A stretch of 61,866 bases of DNA from Terasakiella pusilla DSM 6293. Its GTDB lineage: Bacteria; Pseudomonadota; Alphaproteobacteria; Rhodospirillales; Terasakiellaceae. Below the pieces are notes generated by a model. That model was not told the origin of the DNA. It saw only the letters and a program-made list of their open reading frames with translations, and made no database searches. Shown piece by piece: positions 9,204 to 21,405 of the stretch. The stretch spans positions 1 to 61,866 of the forward strand of contig NZ_JHYO01000024.1 of assembly GCF_000688235.1 (NCBI RefSeq), read 5' to 3'. The position numbers and the translations under genes were made by a program. Every line of letters starts with the position of its first letter. Positions within the stretch are counted from its first letter, which is position 1.

Positions 9204-9977
9204 TTATCTCTCGAAAAACACATCGCCAGCTGTAATAACCCGCTTTCCTTCGCTGGTCTGTAAGACAAGCGCGCCATCTTGGTCAAGGGTTTCAAAGGTG
9301 CCGATCAATTTTTCATTGCTTAGATTGACGGCAATTTCAGTCCCGATACCTTTTGCGCGGTGCAGCCATGCCTCGCGGATCGCTTGAAAACCAAGGCTTT
9401 GCCAACGCTCAAACCATTGTGCAAAATGTTTTAGCAACAGTTCCAGCATTTGGGCTTGGCTCAACGCCTGATCACGATAGGCATTGATATAGCCACTGGG
9501 ATAAGGCGTATCTGCGGGGGAGTGATGGAGGTTAATCCCGATTCCAATGATCAACCAATCAAGCATATTTTGGCCCTGAAGGGCTTGAGATTCCAGCAAT
9601 ATGCCGGAAACCTTATATCCATCAACCAAGACATCATTGGGCCATTTGCATTTAACATCGCAATCAAAACCGTCGACCGCTTCCAAGATGGCATCATGGA
9701 TGGCAAGTGCACTCACAAAACTGATTTTGGAGGCTTCGGCTAAACTGACAGCAGGTCTTTGCAGGATAGAACAAAACAGGTTGCCCCGTTCACTCACCCA
9801 TGTTCGCCCCCGTCGTCCCCTGCCCTTTGTTTGTTCAAGCGCACAAACCACCGTTCCTGCAGGCGCACCGTCTAAGGCACGTCTGCGCAATTCATCATTG
9901 GTGCTGTCCACAGACTCAAATGCCGCCAGCTGAAAAGCTGACGGCATTTTGATGTCAAAAATATCTGACGTTTCCAT
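9204..9977 (-). CDS. birA: Biotin--[acetyl-CoA-carboxylase] ligase (no DNA-binding domain)
   Basis: It attaches biotin to carrier proteins such as the acetyl-CoA carboxylase BCCP subunit. The 257-residue protein has the biotin/ATP motif TKGRGRRGRTWVSE, the KWPNDVLVDGYKVSGILLES core and a C-terminal SH3-like domain. There is no N-terminal helix-turn-helix, so unlike E. coli BirA it is not expected to act as a repressor. Its ATG overlaps the nuoN stop by one base, so it is very likely read from the nuo transcript. Confidence 0.94.
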   Translation of the reverse strand: METSDIFDIKMPSAFQLAAFESVDSTNDELRRRALDGAPAGTVVCALEQTKGRGRRGRTWVSERGNLFCSILQRPAVSLAEASKISFVSALAIHDAILEAVDGFDCDVKCKWPNDVLVDGYKVSGILLESQALQGQNMLDWLIIGIGINLHHSPADTPYPSGYINAYRDQALSQAQMLELLLKHFAQWFERWQSLGFQAIREAWLHRAKGIGTEIAVNLSNEKLIGTFETLDQDGALVLQTSEGKRVITAGDVFFER

Positions 9978-11467
9978 TATCCGGCAAACAGGCCAGCAGC
10001 CGCAGCCGCAGCACTATCCGTGATGAGGGAAGGATAGATGAAGAAAGCCAAAATCACGATTGCAGCCGCAGCAACAACCAGTTTGATTTCTTTCCCGACA
10101 TTGCGATCCAGTTCATCTTCCGCATCGTCAAAGTACATGATCTTGATGAGACGGATATAATAGTAACATCCGACAACCGAGGTCAGGACACCAATGACAG
10201 CAAGGACAACCAGACCTGCTTCCAGTGCAGCTTGGAAAACATAAAGCTTACCAAAGAAGCCCGCCAGCGGTGGGATCCCTGCCATGGAGAACATAAAGAT
10301 CGCCAAAGCAGCTGCCATCAAAGGATTGGATTTGGACAAGCCAGCCAGATCATTGATGTTTTCAACGTGTGTACCGCTGCGTTTCATCGCAAGGATACAG
10401 CCGAAAGTTCCCAGTGTCATGACAACATAGATTGTCAGATAAACCAGCATACTTTCGATGCCGTTCTGTTGGGTTTCGACACCATGTGCGACAGCGCCGC
10501 CAACAGCAAGACCGATCAACATGTAACCGACGTTACCAATGGAAGAATATGCCATCAGACGCTTGATGTTGCTTTGGGCAACCGCGGCAAAAGCCCCAAG
10601 CGCCATGGAAGCAACGGAGATAAAGATCACGATCTGTTGCCATTGTGCCGCCAGGTCACCGAAGGCCCCCATCATCACAAAGACAAACAGAGACAAGGCC
10701 GCCACTTTAGGTGCAGTCGCAAAGAAAGCTGTCACAGGTGTCGGCGCACCTTCGTACACGTCCGGTGTCCACATGTGGAACGGTACAGCAGAAACTTTAA
10801 ATGCCAGACCAACCATCACGAAGACGATCCCGAAGATCAGACCTACGCTTGGGCCATGTACGCCTTGTTCGTGGGCAAACAGTTCTGCCATCGCTTCAAA
10901 GTTTGTTGTACCGGCAAAACCGTAGACCAGACTTGACCCGTACAGCAGCATACCGGAGGCCAACGCGCCAAGGACGAAGTACTTAAGGCCAGATTCAGTG
11001 GATCGCAGGTCGTTACGCATGATGGAAGCCATCACGTATAAAGACAGGGATTGCAATTCCAGACCCATGTAAAGTGCAATGAGATCGTTTGCAGAAACCA
11101 TCATCATCATACCCAATGTGGCCAAGATCGCTAGTACCGGGTATTCGAAACGGCTGACGCGCGCATTTTCAAAGAAATCGCGGGACATCAGCAGGGTCAG
11201 GGCGCTTGCACCAAGGATCAGCACCTTGGCAAAGGCCGGAAAGGCACCTGTAATAAACAGGCCGTTAAAGGTTGTGCCTGCTGTTGTGCTGAATGCCGTC
11301 ACCAACAACAAGGCCAAAATCATAGCGCCGGTGGCAAGGTAAGAAACGAAACGTGTTACTTTCTTCGCCTCCCCTTTCATGAATACACCGACCATTAAGA
11401 GAGTCAATGCAACAGCTGCCATGAAAAGTTCCGGCAAGGCCGGGGTGAGATTTGGAAGCTCACTCAT
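9977..11467 (-). CDS. nuoN: NADH-quinone oxidoreductase subunit N
   Basis: The last of three antiporter-like proton-pumping subunits of complex I, in the inner membrane. It has 496 residues and about 14 helices. Conserved features include the TM5 region ([18 protein letters not shown], key Glu) and the broken-helix lysines ([21 protein letters not shown] and [10 protein letters not shown]). It closes the structural genes and runs directly into birA. Confidence 0.96.
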   Translation of the reverse strand: MSELPNLTPALPELFMAAVALTLLMVGVFMKGEAKKVTRFVSYLATGAMILALLLVTAFSTTAGTTFNGLFITGAFPAFAKVLILGASALTLLMSRDFFENARVSRFEYPVLAILATLGMMMMVSANDLIALYMGLELQSLSLYVMASIMRNDLRSTESGLKYFVLGALASGMLLYGSSLVYGFAGTTNFEAMAELFAHEQGVHGPSVGLIFGIVFVMVGLAFKVSAVPFHMWTPDVYEGAPTPVTAFFATAPKVAALSLFVFVMMGAFGDLAAQWQQIVIFISVASMALGAFAAVAQSNIKRLMAYSSIGNVGYMLIGLAVGGAVAHGVETQQNGIESMLVYLTIYVVMTLGTFGCILAMKRSGTHVENINDLAGLSKSNPLMAAALAIFMFSMAGIPPLAGFFGKLYVFQAALEAGLVVLAVIGVLTSVVGCYYYIRLIKIMYFDDAEDELDRNVGKEIKLVVAAAAIVILAFFIYPSLITDSAAAAAAGLFAG

Positions 11468-11479
11468 GGATGCCTACTC

Positions 11480-12994
11480 CTATTGCACAGCTACTTGGGC
11501 GCTCGCAGCGTCCACAGCAGCATGGTAGTTGTTGACGAGGTTTTCGACAGATGCATGCATCACATCAAGGAACGGCTGCGGGTATACACCAGCATACAGT
11601 GTCAAGATGATCAGCGGTGCGAAAACCAGCACTTCGCGTTTGTTCATATCTAAAATGGCCTTGAGGCTCTCTTTCTTCAGCGCCCCAAAGACGATGCGAC
11701 GATAGAGGTACAGCGAATAAGCCGCACCCAGGATCGCACCGGTTGCTGCCAAAGCAGCCACCCATTGATCAACCTGAAAGACCCCAACGAGGACCAAAAC
11801 TTCGCCGACGAAACCGGAGGTACCCGGCAGGCCGACAGAAGCCATCATGAACAACATGAAGACCACTGCATATTTGGGCATACGTTCAACCAAACCACCG
11901 TAAGCTGCAATCTCACGCGTATGGATACGATCATAGATCACACCCACAATGAGGAAGAGTGCCGCAGATACGATACCGTGGCTCAGCATGGTGAAGATTG
12001 CACCTTCGATCCCTTGGACGTTGCCTGTAAAGGCACCGATGGTCACAAAGCCCATGTGTGCGATAGATGAATAAGCGATCAGCTTCTTCATATCATCTTG
12101 CACAAGCGCAACCAAGGAAGTGTAGATCACGGCAATGATCGACAAAGTGTAGATCAGCGGCGTGAAATCCGCACTCGCCAGCGGCATCATCGGGATGGAG
12201 AAACGCAGGAAGCCGTAGCCACCCATTTTCAACAGTACACCCGCCAGAATAACGGAACCCGCTGTCGGAGCTTGTACGTGGGCATCCGGCAACCAAGTGT
12301 GGACAGGCCACATTGGAACTTTTACTGCGAAGGAAGCAAAGAACGCCAACCACAGCCACGTTTGCATTTGGGCCGGGAAGGTATGCGTCATCAAGGTCGG
12401 GATATCAAACGTGTTTGCATCCCAATACATGGCGAGCATCGCAACCAGCATCAATACAGAACCAAGCAATGTGTAAAGGAACAGCTTGAAAGCTGCATAG
12501 ATACGGTTTTGGCCACCCCAGACACCGATGATAATAAACATCGGGATCAGCACACCTTCAAAGAAGATGTAGAACAGCATCATGTCCAAGGCACAGAACA
12601 TACCGATCATCATGGTCTCAAGAATGAGGAAAGAGATCATATATTCTTTGGCACGTTTGGTGACCGCGTCCCAAGCTGACAGGATACAAATCGGTGTCAG
12701 CAAAGTGGACAGAAGCACGAACAGCATGGAAATGCCGTCGATACCCATGTGGTAATTCACACCCACGCCCGGCAACCAAGCCGCTTTTTCAACAAACTGG
12801 AAGTCAGCGGTTGATGTGTCGAAGTTGAACCAGATCCCCAAGGAGATCACGAATGTTGCAACAGAAGTTAATAAGGCAATGTTTTTTGCCTGCTTGCTCT
12901 CACCTTTTACGTCGCCACGAACCAGCAAGAGGATCATAGCCACACCTACGAGAGGCAGAAAGGTGATAACACTGAGAAGAGGAATATTACTCAT
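11480..12994 (-). CDS. nuoM: NADH-quinone oxidoreductase subunit M
   Basis: Antiporter-like subunit of the membrane arm (504 residues, about 14 helices). Key features: [20 protein letters not shown] with the TM5 Glu, [21 protein letters not shown] with the TM7 Lys, and [14 protein letters not shown] with the TM8 Lys. It lies between nuoL (7 nt) and nuoN (12 nt). Confidence 0.96.
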   Translation of the reverse strand: MSNIPLLSVITFLPLVGVAMILLLVRGDVKGESKQAKNIALLTSVATFVISLGIWFNFDTSTADFQFVEKAAWLPGVGVNYHMGIDGISMLFVLLSTLLTPICILSAWDAVTKRAKEYMISFLILETMMIGMFCALDMMLFYIFFEGVLIPMFIIIGVWGGQNRIYAAFKLFLYTLLGSVLMLVAMLAMYWDANTFDIPTLMTHTFPAQMQTWLWLAFFASFAVKVPMWPVHTWLPDAHVQAPTAGSVILAGVLLKMGGYGFLRFSIPMMPLASADFTPLIYTLSIIAVIYTSLVALVQDDMKKLIAYSSIAHMGFVTIGAFTGNVQGIEGAIFTMLSHGIVSAALFLIVGVIYDRIHTREIAAYGGLVERMPKYAVVFMLFMMASVGLPGTSGFVGEVLVLVGVFQVDQWVAALAATGAILGAAYSLYLYRRIVFGALKKESLKAILDMNKREVLVFAPLIILTLYAGVYPQPFLDVMHASVENLVNNYHAAVDAASAQVAVQ

Positions 12995-13001
12995 CTTACT
13001 T

Positions 13002-14957
13002 TCAGCCCTTCGTAAAGAGATACCAGGTTACAAGGAGAGCAACACCTGCCAGCATGACGAACGCATAGTGGTAGAGGTAGCCGGTTTGTAGTCGCGATGT
13101 TTTCCCTGCGAGTGCTTTGGTCGCACGGGCAAAGCCGTTAGGACCAACACCATCGATCAGTTCTTCATCGCCTGCTTTCCAGAAGCCGCGACCCAGATAG
13201 AAGGCCGGACGGACAAACAGGAAGTCATAGAGTTCATCCCAGTACCATTTGTTGAGCAGGAACTTGTAAAGCCCGTTGAAAGTGGAAGCGAGTTTCGCCG
13301 GAATGCCCGGTGCTGCGATATAGAGCACATAGGCAAGGCTGATCCCGATGAGACCAACAACAAGCGGCAGATACTTAACCCAAGCTGCCACGTGGTGAGC
13401 ATTTTCCAGACCCGGGTGGGACGGCAGGATTAAGATCGCATTGTTCCAGAACTCGGTAGCATTGTGGCCAACAAAGTTTTCATACCCGAGCCAACCAGCA
13501 AATAACGCACCACCTGCAAGCGGGATCAAGGGCAAGATCATGATCTTCGGGCTTTCATGGACGTGTGCCATAACCGTGTCGTTTGCACGCGGTTTACCGT
13601 GGAAGGTCATAAACAACAGACGCCAAGAATAGAAGGCTGTCATAAAGGCTGCCCCAATCCCCATCCAGTAAGCGAATGTCCCAACAGATGTGTGTGACGC
13701 ATAAGCGGCTTCAAGCACGATATCTTTGGAGAAATAACCCGCAAACGGTGGAATACCGGCAAGCGCAAGGTTACCAATCCACATCAAAACGTAAGTGATC
13801 GGGATCAGTTTCCAGATGCCGCCCATTTTACGCATGTCCTGTTCATCTGACATCGCATGGATGACAGACCCTGCACCCAAGAACAACAGGGCTTTAAAGA
13901 AGCCGTGTGTCATCAAGTGGAAGACGCCTGCAGAATAAGCAGAGACGCCACAGGCAAAGAACATGTATCCAAGCTGGGAACAGGTGGAATAGGCAATCAC
14001 GCGTTTGATGTCGTTTTGCACACAGCCGATGGTCGCCGCAAAGAAACAGGTTGCTGCCCCAACGATGGTGACAACGCTCAAGGCAACATCAGAATATTCA
14101 AACATCGGTGACAGACGCGCGACCATGAAGACGCCGGCCGTTACCATTGTTGCTGCGTGGATCAAGGCAGACACGGGTGTCGGACCTTCCATCGCATCGG
14201 GTAGCCAAGTGTGCAGACCCAACTGAGCCGATTTACCCATGGCACCAACAAACAACAGCAGGCAGATGATTGTCATGGCATGGAATTCGGCACCGAACAG
14301 GGTAATCGTTGTTTCAGCCTGTCCTGGTACTGCCGCAAAGATCGTGTCGAAATCAGCGGTGCCGAACAACAGGAAGGTTGCAAAAATACCAAGAGAGAAA
14401 CCAAAGTCACCGACGCGGTTAACCAAAAAGGCTTTGATCGCAGCAGCGTTGGCAGATGGTTTTTGATACCAGAAACCGATCAACAGGTAAGACGCAAGGC
14501 CCACACCTTCCCAACCGAAAAACAGTTGCAGCAGGTTGTCCGCTGTGATCAGCATTAACATACAGAAGGTAAAGAGGCTGAGGTACGCCATAAAACGCGG
14601 AATTTGCGGGTCATGAGACATATAGCCACAGGCGTAAACGTGCACCATGGAAGAAACACCGGTGACAACGATCATCATAACCGCTGTCAGGGTATCAAAG
14701 CGCAAAGCCCAAGAAACGTTAAAGTCACCGGACTGGATCCATGTAAACAGTTCCACCGTCTTCGCGTTTCCGTTCAGGCCAACATCGAAGAAGATTGCAA
14801 TTGCCAAAGCCGCAGAAATCAACAGGCCGCTACAGGTCACAATTTGTGCCAGACGGTCGTTTGCTTTGCGCTTTTTCTCGTCTTCCGGCGTAAAGAGCGC
14901 AAGCGAGCCCGCGATCAAAAAGCCAACGAGTGGCAGGAAAATAGCAGCAGTATACAT
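13002..14957 (-). CDS. nuoL: NADH-quinone oxidoreductase subunit L
   Basis: The distal antiporter-like subunit, 651 residues. About 14 core helices are followed by the C-terminal extension that forms the long lateral helix along the membrane arm ([20 protein letters not shown] and onward). The proton-path Glu/Lys motifs are present: [39 protein letters not shown], and [15 protein letters not shown], which has the NuoL pattern in TM8. It starts 7 nt after nuoK ends. Confidence 0.96.
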   Translation of the reverse strand: MYTAAIFLPLVGFLIAGSLALFTPEDEKKRKANDRLAQIVTCSGLLISAALAIAIFFDVGLNGNAKTVELFTWIQSGDFNVSWALRFDTLTAVMMIVVTGVSSMVHVYACGYMSHDPQIPRFMAYLSLFTFCMLMLITADNLLQLFFGWEGVGLASYLLIGFWYQKPSANAAAIKAFLVNRVGDFGFSLGIFATFLLFGTADFDTIFAAVPGQAETTITLFGAEFHAMTIICLLLFVGAMGKSAQLGLHTWLPDAMEGPTPVSALIHAATMVTAGVFMVARLSPMFEYSDVALSVVTIVGAATCFFAATIGCVQNDIKRVIAYSTCSQLGYMFFACGVSAYSAGVFHLMTHGFFKALLFLGAGSVIHAMSDEQDMRKMGGIWKLIPITYVLMWIGNLALAGIPPFAGYFSKDIVLEAAYASHTSVGTFAYWMGIGAAFMTAFYSWRLLFMTFHGKPRANDTVMAHVHESPKIMILPLIPLAGGALFAGWLGYENFVGHNATEFWNNAILILPSHPGLENAHHVAAWVKYLPLVVGLIGISLAYVLYIAAPGIPAKLASTFNGLYKFLLNKWYWDELYDFLFVRPAFYLGRGFWKAGDEELIDGVGPNGFARATKALAGKTSRLQTGYLYHYAFVMLAGVALLVTWYLFTKG

Positions 14958-14964
14958 AGCTTAC

Positions 14965-15276
14965 CTACCCCTTCATCGCGTTGATATCTTCGACCGCGAT
15001 AGAGCCACGGTTACGGAAGAAAATGACAAGGATCGCCAGACCGATCGCAGCTTCCGCAGCCGCGACAGTCAGAACGAAAATCGAGAAGATTTGGCCGACC
15101 AGATCGCCCAGATGGGTCGAGAAGGTCACCAAGTTGATATTGACAGCCAGCAGGATCAATTCCACAGACATCAGGATTACGATAACGTTTTTCTTATTCA
15201 GAAAAATACCGAGAATACCTAAAGTGAAAAGGATGGCTGCAACGCTCAGATAATGTGAAAGACCAATTTCAAACAT
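14965..15276 (-). CDS. nuoK: NADH-quinone oxidoreductase subunit K
   Basis: Small three-helix membrane subunit (103 residues) that couples the quinone site to the antiporter subunits. The two conserved membrane glutamates appear in [17 protein letters not shown] and [16 protein letters not shown]. It shares one base with the nuoJ stop. Confidence 0.96.
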   Translation of the reverse strand: MFEIGLSHYLSVAAILFTLGILGIFLNKKNVIVILMSVELILLAVNINLVTFSTHLGDLVGQIFSIFVLTVAAAEAAIGLAILVIFFRNRGSIAVEDINAMKG

Positions 15277-15890
15277 TACACACCCTTTCCGCTTTCTACT
15301 TTCTTGAACTCGGCAACGTCTTTAACGTCGATGTTCACCTGATCGGCGATCACCTGACGACGGACACCTGTACGTTTGCGGTGAGTCAGGACGATCGCAC
15401 CGATCATCCCCACCAACAGCACAAGACCAGCAGCCTGGAACAAGTAGATGTAATCTGTGTAAAGCACCGCACCCAATGCATGTGTGTTTGTCATGGTTTC
15501 AATGGCAGGTATTGGCGCGGCCCCCGCTTTCGCGGCTTCGGGCGCAAAATGCCAGCCCCCCATAACAACAGCAAGTTCAGCCAAAAGGATGATCCCGATG
15601 GTTGCGCCCAAAGGCAGATATTGCAGGAAACCTTGGCGCAGCTCCACGAAGTTGATGTCAAGCATCATCACAACGAACAGGAACAGAACCGTAACGGCGC
15701 CGCAATAGACAACAACCAACAACATTGCCAAAAATTCAGCCCCCATCAGGACAAAGAGGCCTGCGGTGTTGAAAAAGGCAAGGACGAGGAACAGGACAGA
15801 GTGAACCGGGTTCTTTGCCGTGATAACCATCACGGCGCTGGCAACGGTCACTGCTGCAAAAAGATAGAAAGCCAATGCTTGTACTATCAT
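15276..15890 (-). CDS. nuoJ: NADH-quinone oxidoreductase subunit J
   Basis: Five-helix membrane subunit of complex I, 204 residues. The pi-bulge helix region ([20 protein letters not shown]) is well conserved. Its ATG overlaps the stop of a candidate 18-codon micro-ORF (15887-15943) in an ATGA arrangement, and its own ribosome binding site (AGGGGG) lies inside that micro-ORF. Confidence 0.95.
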   Translation of the reverse strand: MIVQALAFYLFAAVTVASAVMVITAKNPVHSVLFLVLAFFNTAGLFVLMGAEFLAMLLVVVYCGAVTVLFLFVVMMLDINFVELRQGFLQYLPLGATIGIILLAELAVVMGGWHFAPEAAKAGAAPIPAIETMTNTHALGAVLYTDYIYLFQAAGLVLLVGMIGAIVLTHRKRTGVRRQVIADQVNIDVKDVAEFKKVESGKGV

Positions 15891-15943
15891 ACGACCCCCT
15901 GGCCGATAACTCGGCTATTCAGGACATTAAAAAATAAATTCAT
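15887..15943 (-). CDS. Candidate 18-aa micro-ORF between nuoI and nuoJ
   Basis: The short frame encodes [18 protein letters not shown]. It has a strong ribosome binding site (AGGGGAAG) about 5 nt before its ATG, and its TGA overlaps the nuoJ ATG by 4 nt. It fills most of the only sizeable gap (75 nt) in the nuo operon. It could be a leader peptide that couples nuoJ translation, a true small protein, or chance. No family is known to me. Confidence 0.4.
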   Translation of the reverse strand: MNLFFNVLNSRVIGQGVV

Positions 15944-15965
15944 TATACTTCCCCTACCCTCATTC

Positions 15966-16451
15966 TTAACGATACGGCGCATCGAGAGAGATGCGGGCAG
16001 CGAGTTCTGTTTCCCAACGCTCACCGTTCGCAAGCAGCTTATCTTTATCGTACATAAGCTCTTCACGGGTTTCGGTGGCGAATTCGAAGTTTGGACCTTC
16101 GACAATCGCATCTACGGGACAGGCTTCTTCGCAGAAGCCACAGTAGATACATTTTGTCATGTCGATGTCATAGCGCGTGGTACGACGAGAGCCGTCGCTG
16201 CGCGGTTCAACTTCGATGGTGATGGCTTGCGCCGGGCAAATTGCTTCACACAATTTACAGGCGATGCAGCGTTCTTCCCCGTTGGGGTAACGACGAAGGG
16301 CGTGTTCCCCACGAAAACGGGGTGACAACGGGCCTTTCTCGAACGGATAGTTCAAAGTTACCTTCGGTTTGAACATGTAGCGGAATGTGATCCACAAACC
16401 GGCTAGTAGTTCTTTGAGGATAAACGCGCGGGCTGTTTTTGCTAAACTCAT
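15966..16451 (-). CDS. nuoI: NADH-quinone oxidoreductase subunit I
   Basis: Peripheral-arm subunit carrying clusters N6a and N6b (161 residues). Two [4Fe-4S] motifs are plain: [12 protein letters not shown] and [12 protein letters not shown]. The N-terminal amphipathic stretch ([17 protein letters not shown]) anchors it at the membrane. It follows nuoH by 12 nt. Confidence 0.97.
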   Translation of the reverse strand: MSLAKTARAFILKELLAGLWITFRYMFKPKVTLNYPFEKGPLSPRFRGEHALRRYPNGEERCIACKLCEAICPAQAITIEVEPRSDGSRRTTRYDIDMTKCIYCGFCEEACPVDAIVEGPNFEFATETREELMYDKDKLLANGERWETELAARISLDAPYR

Positions 16452-16463
16452 GTCACGTTCTCC

Positions 16464-17474
16464 TTACTGCAAACCGGGGGCAAAGCCGCCGTAAACGGCA
16501 ACACCCGACGCGATGATGACACCTGCCAAAGACAACGGCAGGAAGACTTTCCAGCCCAGACGCATCAACTGGTCATAACGATAACGCGGATAAGCCGCAC
16601 GCAACCAGATGAAGACAAAGAGCAAGAAGCAAATCTTCAAGATCAACCAGATCGGACCCGGTATAAAGGACAGGAATTCAAACGGTGGCAACCAGCCGCC
16701 CATGAAAAGAACTGCTGTGAAAGCAGACATCATGATCATGTTGGCATATTCACCTAGGAAGAACAGCGCGAACGCCATCCCGCCATATTCCACGTTATAG
16801 CCCCCAACCAATTCGGCTTCCGCTTCAGGAAGGTCGAACGGGTGACGGTTTGTTTCCGCCACACAGGAAATGAAGAACATCACTGCGAACGGGAAGAGAG
16901 GGAACATAAACCAGACATCTTCCTGCGCCTTTACAATGTCAACGAGGTTCAAGGAACCTGTGAAGACAAGCACGGTGATGATGATGAAGCCCATAGAGAC
17001 TTCATAGGAAACCATTTGTGCCGCAGAACGCAGGGAGCCCAAAAACGCATATTTGGAGTTTGAGGCCCAGCCCGCCATCAAGATGCCGTAAACACCCAGA
17101 CCAGAGACGGCAAACAGATACAGAACACCCACATTCAAATTCGACAGGACCATGGTTTCGCTGAACGGAATAACCGCCCAAGCGATCAAGGCCAGAATGA
17201 GCGTCAGCATCGGTGCGATAATGAATACACCGCGGCTTGCCCCTGTCGGAATGACGATTTCCTTGAGGAAAAGTTTCAAGCCGTCCGCCATAGGCTGCAA
17301 TAGACCCCACGGACCAACAACGTTGGGGCCGCGACGCAGGTGCATAGAGGCGATGACTTTACGCTCCGCCAGTGTCAGGTATGCTACACTAAGCATAACC
17401 GGCAAGACGATGGCTACGATCTTAATGACAGTCCAGATCGTGGGCCAGAGATAGCCGTCCCAGAACTCAGCCAT
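16464..17474 (-). CDS. nuoH: NADH-quinone oxidoreductase subunit H
   Basis: Membrane subunit forming the quinone chamber and the first part of the proton path, 336 residues and about eight helices. Conserved loops such as [21 protein letters not shown] and [20 protein letters not shown] are present. The start is the ATG at 17474, preceded by AAAGGA and overlapping the nuoG stop by 8 nt. A longer in-frame extension lies inside nuoG and is not family-like. Confidence 0.95.
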   Translation of the reverse strand: MAEFWDGYLWPTIWTVIKIVAIVLPVMLSVAYLTLAERKVIASMHLRRGPNVVGPWGLLQPMADGLKLFLKEIVIPTGASRGVFIIAPMLTLILALIAWAVIPFSETMVLSNLNVGVLYLFAVSGLGVYGILMAGWASNSKYAFLGSLRSAAQMVSYEVSMGFIIITVLVFTGSLNLVDIVKAQEDVWFMFPLFPFAVMFFISCVAETNRHPFDLPEAEAELVGGYNVEYGGMAFALFFLGEYANMIMMSAFTAVLFMGGWLPPFEFLSFIPGPIWLILKICFLLFVFIWLRAAYPRYRYDQLMRLGWKVFLPLSLAGVIIASGVAVYGGFAPGLQ

Positions 17475-19515
17475 TTGTACCAGTCCTTTGCTGTGGGTTA
17501 ACCAGAACCTCGGTACATTCCGCCATTGTTTTAGAAACACGGCTGACCGGGTCTGTCATGTAATAGTTGCGAATAGGCGATGTCAGGGCTGTTGCCTCCA
17601 GATCACCTTTGGTTCCGAAATCTTCCCATTTCGCAGGCTGAATTTCTTCAGGATTTGCAAAGGTCGGGCTGACTTCTGCCAATTTGGCACGCAGCTGCTC
17701 GATACTATCAAACGGCAAAGTCTTACCGATGACGCCAGACAAGGCACGTAGGATCGTCCAGTCTTCTTTGGCTTCACCCGGTGCGAAGACCGCTTTAAAG
17801 CCATACTGCATACGACCTTCCGTATTGACGTACATGCCGTCTTTTTCGGTGTAAGCCGCACCCGGCAGGATTACGTCTGCACATTGTGCGCCCGCATCCC
17901 CTGTATGACCTTGATAGATCACGAAGGATTTATCAAGTTTGGATGTATTCAGTTCATCCGCACCCAACAGGTAAACAACTTCCGCCTCGCCATTTTCAAC
18001 AGCGGCAACGTCCAAGCCACCTTTTGCTGGGACAAAGCCCATTTCAAGGCCGCCAACGCGGGCTGCGGCGGTGTGAAGGACGTTAAAGCCGTTCCATTCA
18101 CCACTCACAAGACCGTATTTGTCCGCAATTTGCTTGGCAATTTCAAGGATCGCAGGGCTGTCGGCACGTGTCAGAGCACCTTGCCCCAAGATCAACATCG
18201 GTTTTTCAGCAGATTTCAGCACGTCTGCAAACGGGTGTGTCCCACCGGCAATCGCAGCCAGAATGTCTGCCGTTTCGCCCAGATGCTCGCAGCCAAATGT
18301 CAGATCAACCGCTTCACCGACCAGAGCCGCTTTGAAGCCGCCTTTTGTGTAGCGTTTGCGAAGACGTGCGTTGATGATCGGCGCTTCCCAACGGGTGTTG
18401 GAGCCAATGATTAAACACGCATCCGCTTCGTCGATGCCTTCGATGGTGGTGTTGAACAGGTAGCTTGCACGAATCGCAGGGTCGTACTTTGCACCGTCCT
18501 GACGGCAATCCGTGTTGCCAGAGCCCAGGCTTTCCGCCAAGAGCTTCAGGGCGAACATGGATTCTGCATCAACCATATCACCCGCAACCGCAGCAAACTT
18601 GCTGCCGTCAAGGCCGTCAAGTTTTTTGGCGATCGCAGCGAAGGCTTCATCCCAGCTTGCGGCTGTCAGTTTGCCGTCTTTGCGCACATAGGGGCGATCA
18701 AGACGTTGTGTTTTCAAACCGTCAATGGCGTAACGGCCTTTGTCCGCCAGCCACTCTTCGTTCACTTCCTCGTTCAGGCGGGGCAGAACGCGCATCACTT
18801 CGTTGCCGCGGCTATCAACACGAATGTTGGTGCCGACAGCGTCAAAGACGTCAACGCTTTCCGTTTTCTTTAATTCCCACGGACGGGCTGTGTAGCTGTA
18901 AGGTTTGCTGGTCAAAGCCCCAACAGGGCAGAGATCAACAAGGTTACCAGCCAGTTCTGTTTTAACCGCGCCTTCAACGTAAGTGCCGATCTCTGTGTGA
19001 TCACCGCGGAAAGTCCCGCATAGATCAGAGGTGCCGGCGACTTCTTCCGTGAAGCGTACGCAACGGGTACAGTGAATACAACGGGTCATGAACGGACGGA
19101 TGATCGGACCGAAGTCTTTTTCTTTTACCGCGCGTTTTTCTTCGCTGTAACGACCTTTATCGCCACCATAAGCCATGGCTTGGTCTTGCAGGTCACATTC
19201 CCCACCTTGGTCACAGATCGGACAGTCAAGCGGGTGGTTGATCAGAAGAAGTTCCATCACGTTTTCACGTGCTTTGCGAACTTTTTCGTTATCCGTGTGG
19301 ATGACCATCCCTTCCCCGACCGGCATCGCACAAGAGGCGATCAATTTTGGGGCGCGTTCCATCTCGACGAGGCACATACGACAGTTACCTGCAATGGATA
19401 GACGCTCATGGTAACAGAAACGCGGAATTTCGATCCCGGCGATTTCACAGGCTTGTAGCACTGTGAGGCCGTTATCGACTTCGATTTCGTTACCGTTAAT
19501 TGTCAGCTTGGGCAT
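17467..19515 (-). CDS. nuoG: NADH-quinone oxidoreductase subunit G
   Basis: The largest peripheral subunit, 682 residues from the ATG at 19515. The N-terminal [2Fe-2S] domain ([19 protein letters not shown]) is followed by the His-Cys3 and [4Fe-4S] domain ([24 protein letters not shown]). After these comes a degenerate molybdopterin oxidoreductase-like domain that carries no cofactor in complex I. The start was chosen because the upstream 21 codons run into nuoF and are not conserved-looking. Confidence 0.95.
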   Translation of the reverse strand: MPKLTINGNEIEVDNGLTVLQACEIAGIEIPRFCYHERLSIAGNCRMCLVEMERAPKLIASCAMPVGEGMVIHTDNEKVRKARENVMELLLINHPLDCPICDQGGECDLQDQAMAYGGDKGRYSEEKRAVKEKDFGPIIRPFMTRCIHCTRCVRFTEEVAGTSDLCGTFRGDHTEIGTYVEGAVKTELAGNLVDLCPVGALTSKPYSYTARPWELKKTESVDVFDAVGTNIRVDSRGNEVMRVLPRLNEEVNEEWLADKGRYAIDGLKTQRLDRPYVRKDGKLTAASWDEAFAAIAKKLDGLDGSKFAAVAGDMVDAESMFALKLLAESLGSGNTDCRQDGAKYDPAIRASYLFNTTIEGIDEADACLIIGSNTRWEAPIINARLRKRYTKGGFKAALVGEAVDLTFGCEHLGETADILAAIAGGTHPFADVLKSAEKPMLILGQGALTRADSPAILEIAKQIADKYGLVSGEWNGFNVLHTAAARVGGLEMGFVPAKGGLDVAAVENGEAEVVYLLGADELNTSKLDKSFVIYQGHTGDAGAQCADVILPGAAYTEKDGMYVNTEGRMQYGFKAVFAPGEAKEDWTILRALSGVIGKTLPFDSIEQLRAKLAEVSPTFANPEEIQPAKWEDFGTKGDLEATALTSPIRNYYMTDPVSRVSKTMAECTEVLVNPQQRTGTNG

Positions 19516-19528
19516 TCTTGTCTCTCTC

Positions 19529-20812
19529 CTAAGCTGCTGAGTTCTTTGCAGCGTTATAGGCTGCAATACGAGCTTCAATTTCCGGACGGAAGTGCTTGAT
19601 CAGGCCCTGAACAGGCCATGCCGCAGCATCCCCCAACGCACAGATGGTGTGACCTTCGATTTGGCGGGTAACCGCTTCCAGAAGATCAATTTCTTCAACT
19701 GTTGCATTGCCGACAACCATACGCTTCATCATGCGTGACAACCAACCGGTGCCTTCACGACAAGGTGTACACTGACCGCAGCTTTCGTGGGTGTAGAAAT
19801 CAGACAGGCGGGAAATCGCCTTGATGATGTCTGTGTTTTTCTTCATCACGATTACCGCTGCGGTACCAAGGCCGGAGCCATGTTCCCGCAGGCCGTCAAA
19901 GTCCATGATCGCCGTGTCGCACTGTTCTTTGTTCATCACCGGAACAGAAGAGCCGCCGGGGATGACAGCCATCAGGTTGTCCCATCCGCCGATGACGCCG
20001 CCACAGTGTTTTTCCAGCAGTTCACGAAGTGTGATGCCCATGGCGTCTTCGACAACGCAAGGACGTTCCACGTGACCGGAAATACCATAAAGCTTGGTTC
20101 CGCTGTTGTTTTCACGACCGATACCGGCAAACCAGCTTGCGCCACGGCGCAGGATTTCCGGGGCAACGGCGATAGATTCAACGTTGTTTACCGTTGTCGG
20201 GCAGCCATAAAGACCCGATCCCGCCGGGAATGGCGGCTTCAGGCGCGGTTGGCCTTTTTTGCCTTCAAGACTCTCGATGAGGGCCGTTTCTTCCCCACAA
20301 ACGTAAGCCCCTGCCCCACGGTGAACGTAGAAATCAAAGTCCCAGCCATGGATGTTGTTCGGGCCAATCAGCTTGGCTTCGTAACAGGCATCAACAGCCG
20401 CCTGCAAAGCTTCTGCTTCGCGGACAAATTCACCACGGATGTAGAGGTAACAAGCATGAGCCTGCATCGCGAAGGAAGCGATCAACGCGCCTTCGATCAA
20501 TGTGTAAGGGTCATTACGCATGATCTCACGGTCTTTACAGGTCCCCGGTTCGCCTTCATCGGCGTTGATGACCAGATAGTGCGGACGATCCCCCAGTTCT
20601 TTGGGCATGAAGCTCCATTTGATACCGGTTGAGAACCCTGCACCACCGCGACCACGAAGACCGGAAGCCTTCATTTCGTCGATGATCCAATCTCTGCCTT
20701 TTTCAAGAATACCTTTGGTGCCATCCCAGCAGCCGCGAGATTGCGCGCCTTTAAGGGACTTATCCTTAAGGCCATAGATATTCGTGAAAATGCGATCCTT
20801 ATCACTAAGCAT
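19529..20812 (-). CDS. nuoF: NADH-quinone oxidoreductase subunit F
   Basis: NADH- and FMN-binding subunit, 427 residues. The NADH site [17 protein letters not shown] site [19 protein letters not shown] and N3 cluster [12 protein letters not shown] with a distal Cys ([13 protein letters not shown]) are all present. It begins at the last base of the nuoE stop. Confidence 0.97.
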   Translation of the reverse strand: MLSDKDRIFTNIYGLKDKSLKGAQSRGCWDGTKGILEKGRDWIIDEMKASGLRGRGGAGFSTGIKWSFMPKELGDRPHYLVINADEGEPGTCKDREIMRNDPYTLIEGALIASFAMQAHACYLYIRGEFVREAEALQAAVDACYEAKLIGPNNIHGWDFDFYVHRGAGAYVCGEETALIESLEGKKGQPRLKPPFPAGSGLYGCPTTVNNVESIAVAPEILRRGASWFAGIGRENNSGTKLYGISGHVERPCVVEDAMGITLRELLEKHCGGVIGGWDNLMAVIPGGSSVPVMNKEQCDTAIMDFDGLREHGSGLGTAAVIVMKKNTDIIKAISRLSDFYTHESCGQCTPCREGTGWLSRMMKRMVVGNATVEEIDLLEAVTRQIEGHTICALGDAAAWPVQGLIKHFRPEIEARIAAYNAAKNSAA

Positions 20813-21405
20813 TAAGCATCTCCCGTCAAGCTGGTCAGTTCACCTAGCGGTGCTGCACCTGTACGACCATTTTGCGGACCCGGTGTTGGCTCTTTACCGC
20901 TGCGCAGGTCGTTGATGATCCGCGTCGTATCTTCTGCCGTCAGGTCTTCAAAATAATCGTCGTTGATTTGCATCATCGGCGCGTTGGAACAGGCACCAAG
21001 ACATTCGACTTCCCAAAGGGTAATCAGGCCATCAGCCGATGTTTCCCCCGTTTGGATGTCCGCTGCATCTTGTACGGCCTTGACGATGTCGTCAGACCCA
21101 CGCAACCAGCATGAAATGTTGGTACAAACCTGTACATGATGTTTGCCGACAGGCTCTTTGTTGAACATGGTATAGAATGTGGCGACTTCGTAGACGCGCA
21201 CAGGGGCCATGCCCAGCATGTCAGCAACCTTGTCCATCGCAGCGACCGGCAACCAGCCATATTGGCGTTGTGCAAGGTCGAGCAAAGGCATACAGGCACT
21301 TTGTTGTTTACCTTCCGGATACTTGGCAATGTGGTGCTTGGCAAGTTCCAGATTTTCCGGCGTAAACTCGAAACTATCCGGTTGTTGAATATTCATATTG
21401 CTCAT
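20812..21405 (-). CDS. nuoE: NADH-quinone oxidoreductase subunit E
   Basis: Thioredoxin-fold [2Fe-2S] subunit (cluster N1a), 197 residues. The ligands are CTNISC and CLGAC. It carries a C-terminal extension ([17 protein letters not shown] onward) common in alphaproteobacterial and mitochondrial forms. It overlaps the nuoD stop by 4 nt; the Met three residues in is a possible alternative start. Confidence 0.95.
   Translation of the reverse strand: MSNMNIQQPDSFEFTPENLELAKHHIAKYPEGKQQSACMPLLDLAQRQYGWLPVAAMDKVADMLGMAPVRVYEVATFYTMFNKEPVGKHHVQVCTNISCWLRGSDDIVKAVQDAADIQTGETSADGLITLWEVECLGACSNAPMMQINDDYFEDLTAEDTTRIINDLRSGKEPTPGPQNGRTGAAPLGELTSLTGDA

Noticed and set aside
15255-16325. A 356-codon plus-strand open frame opposite nuoI/nuoJ
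   Set aside because: It lies antisense to two clear complex I genes, and its His/Cys-rich composition is that of a reverse-strand shadow.
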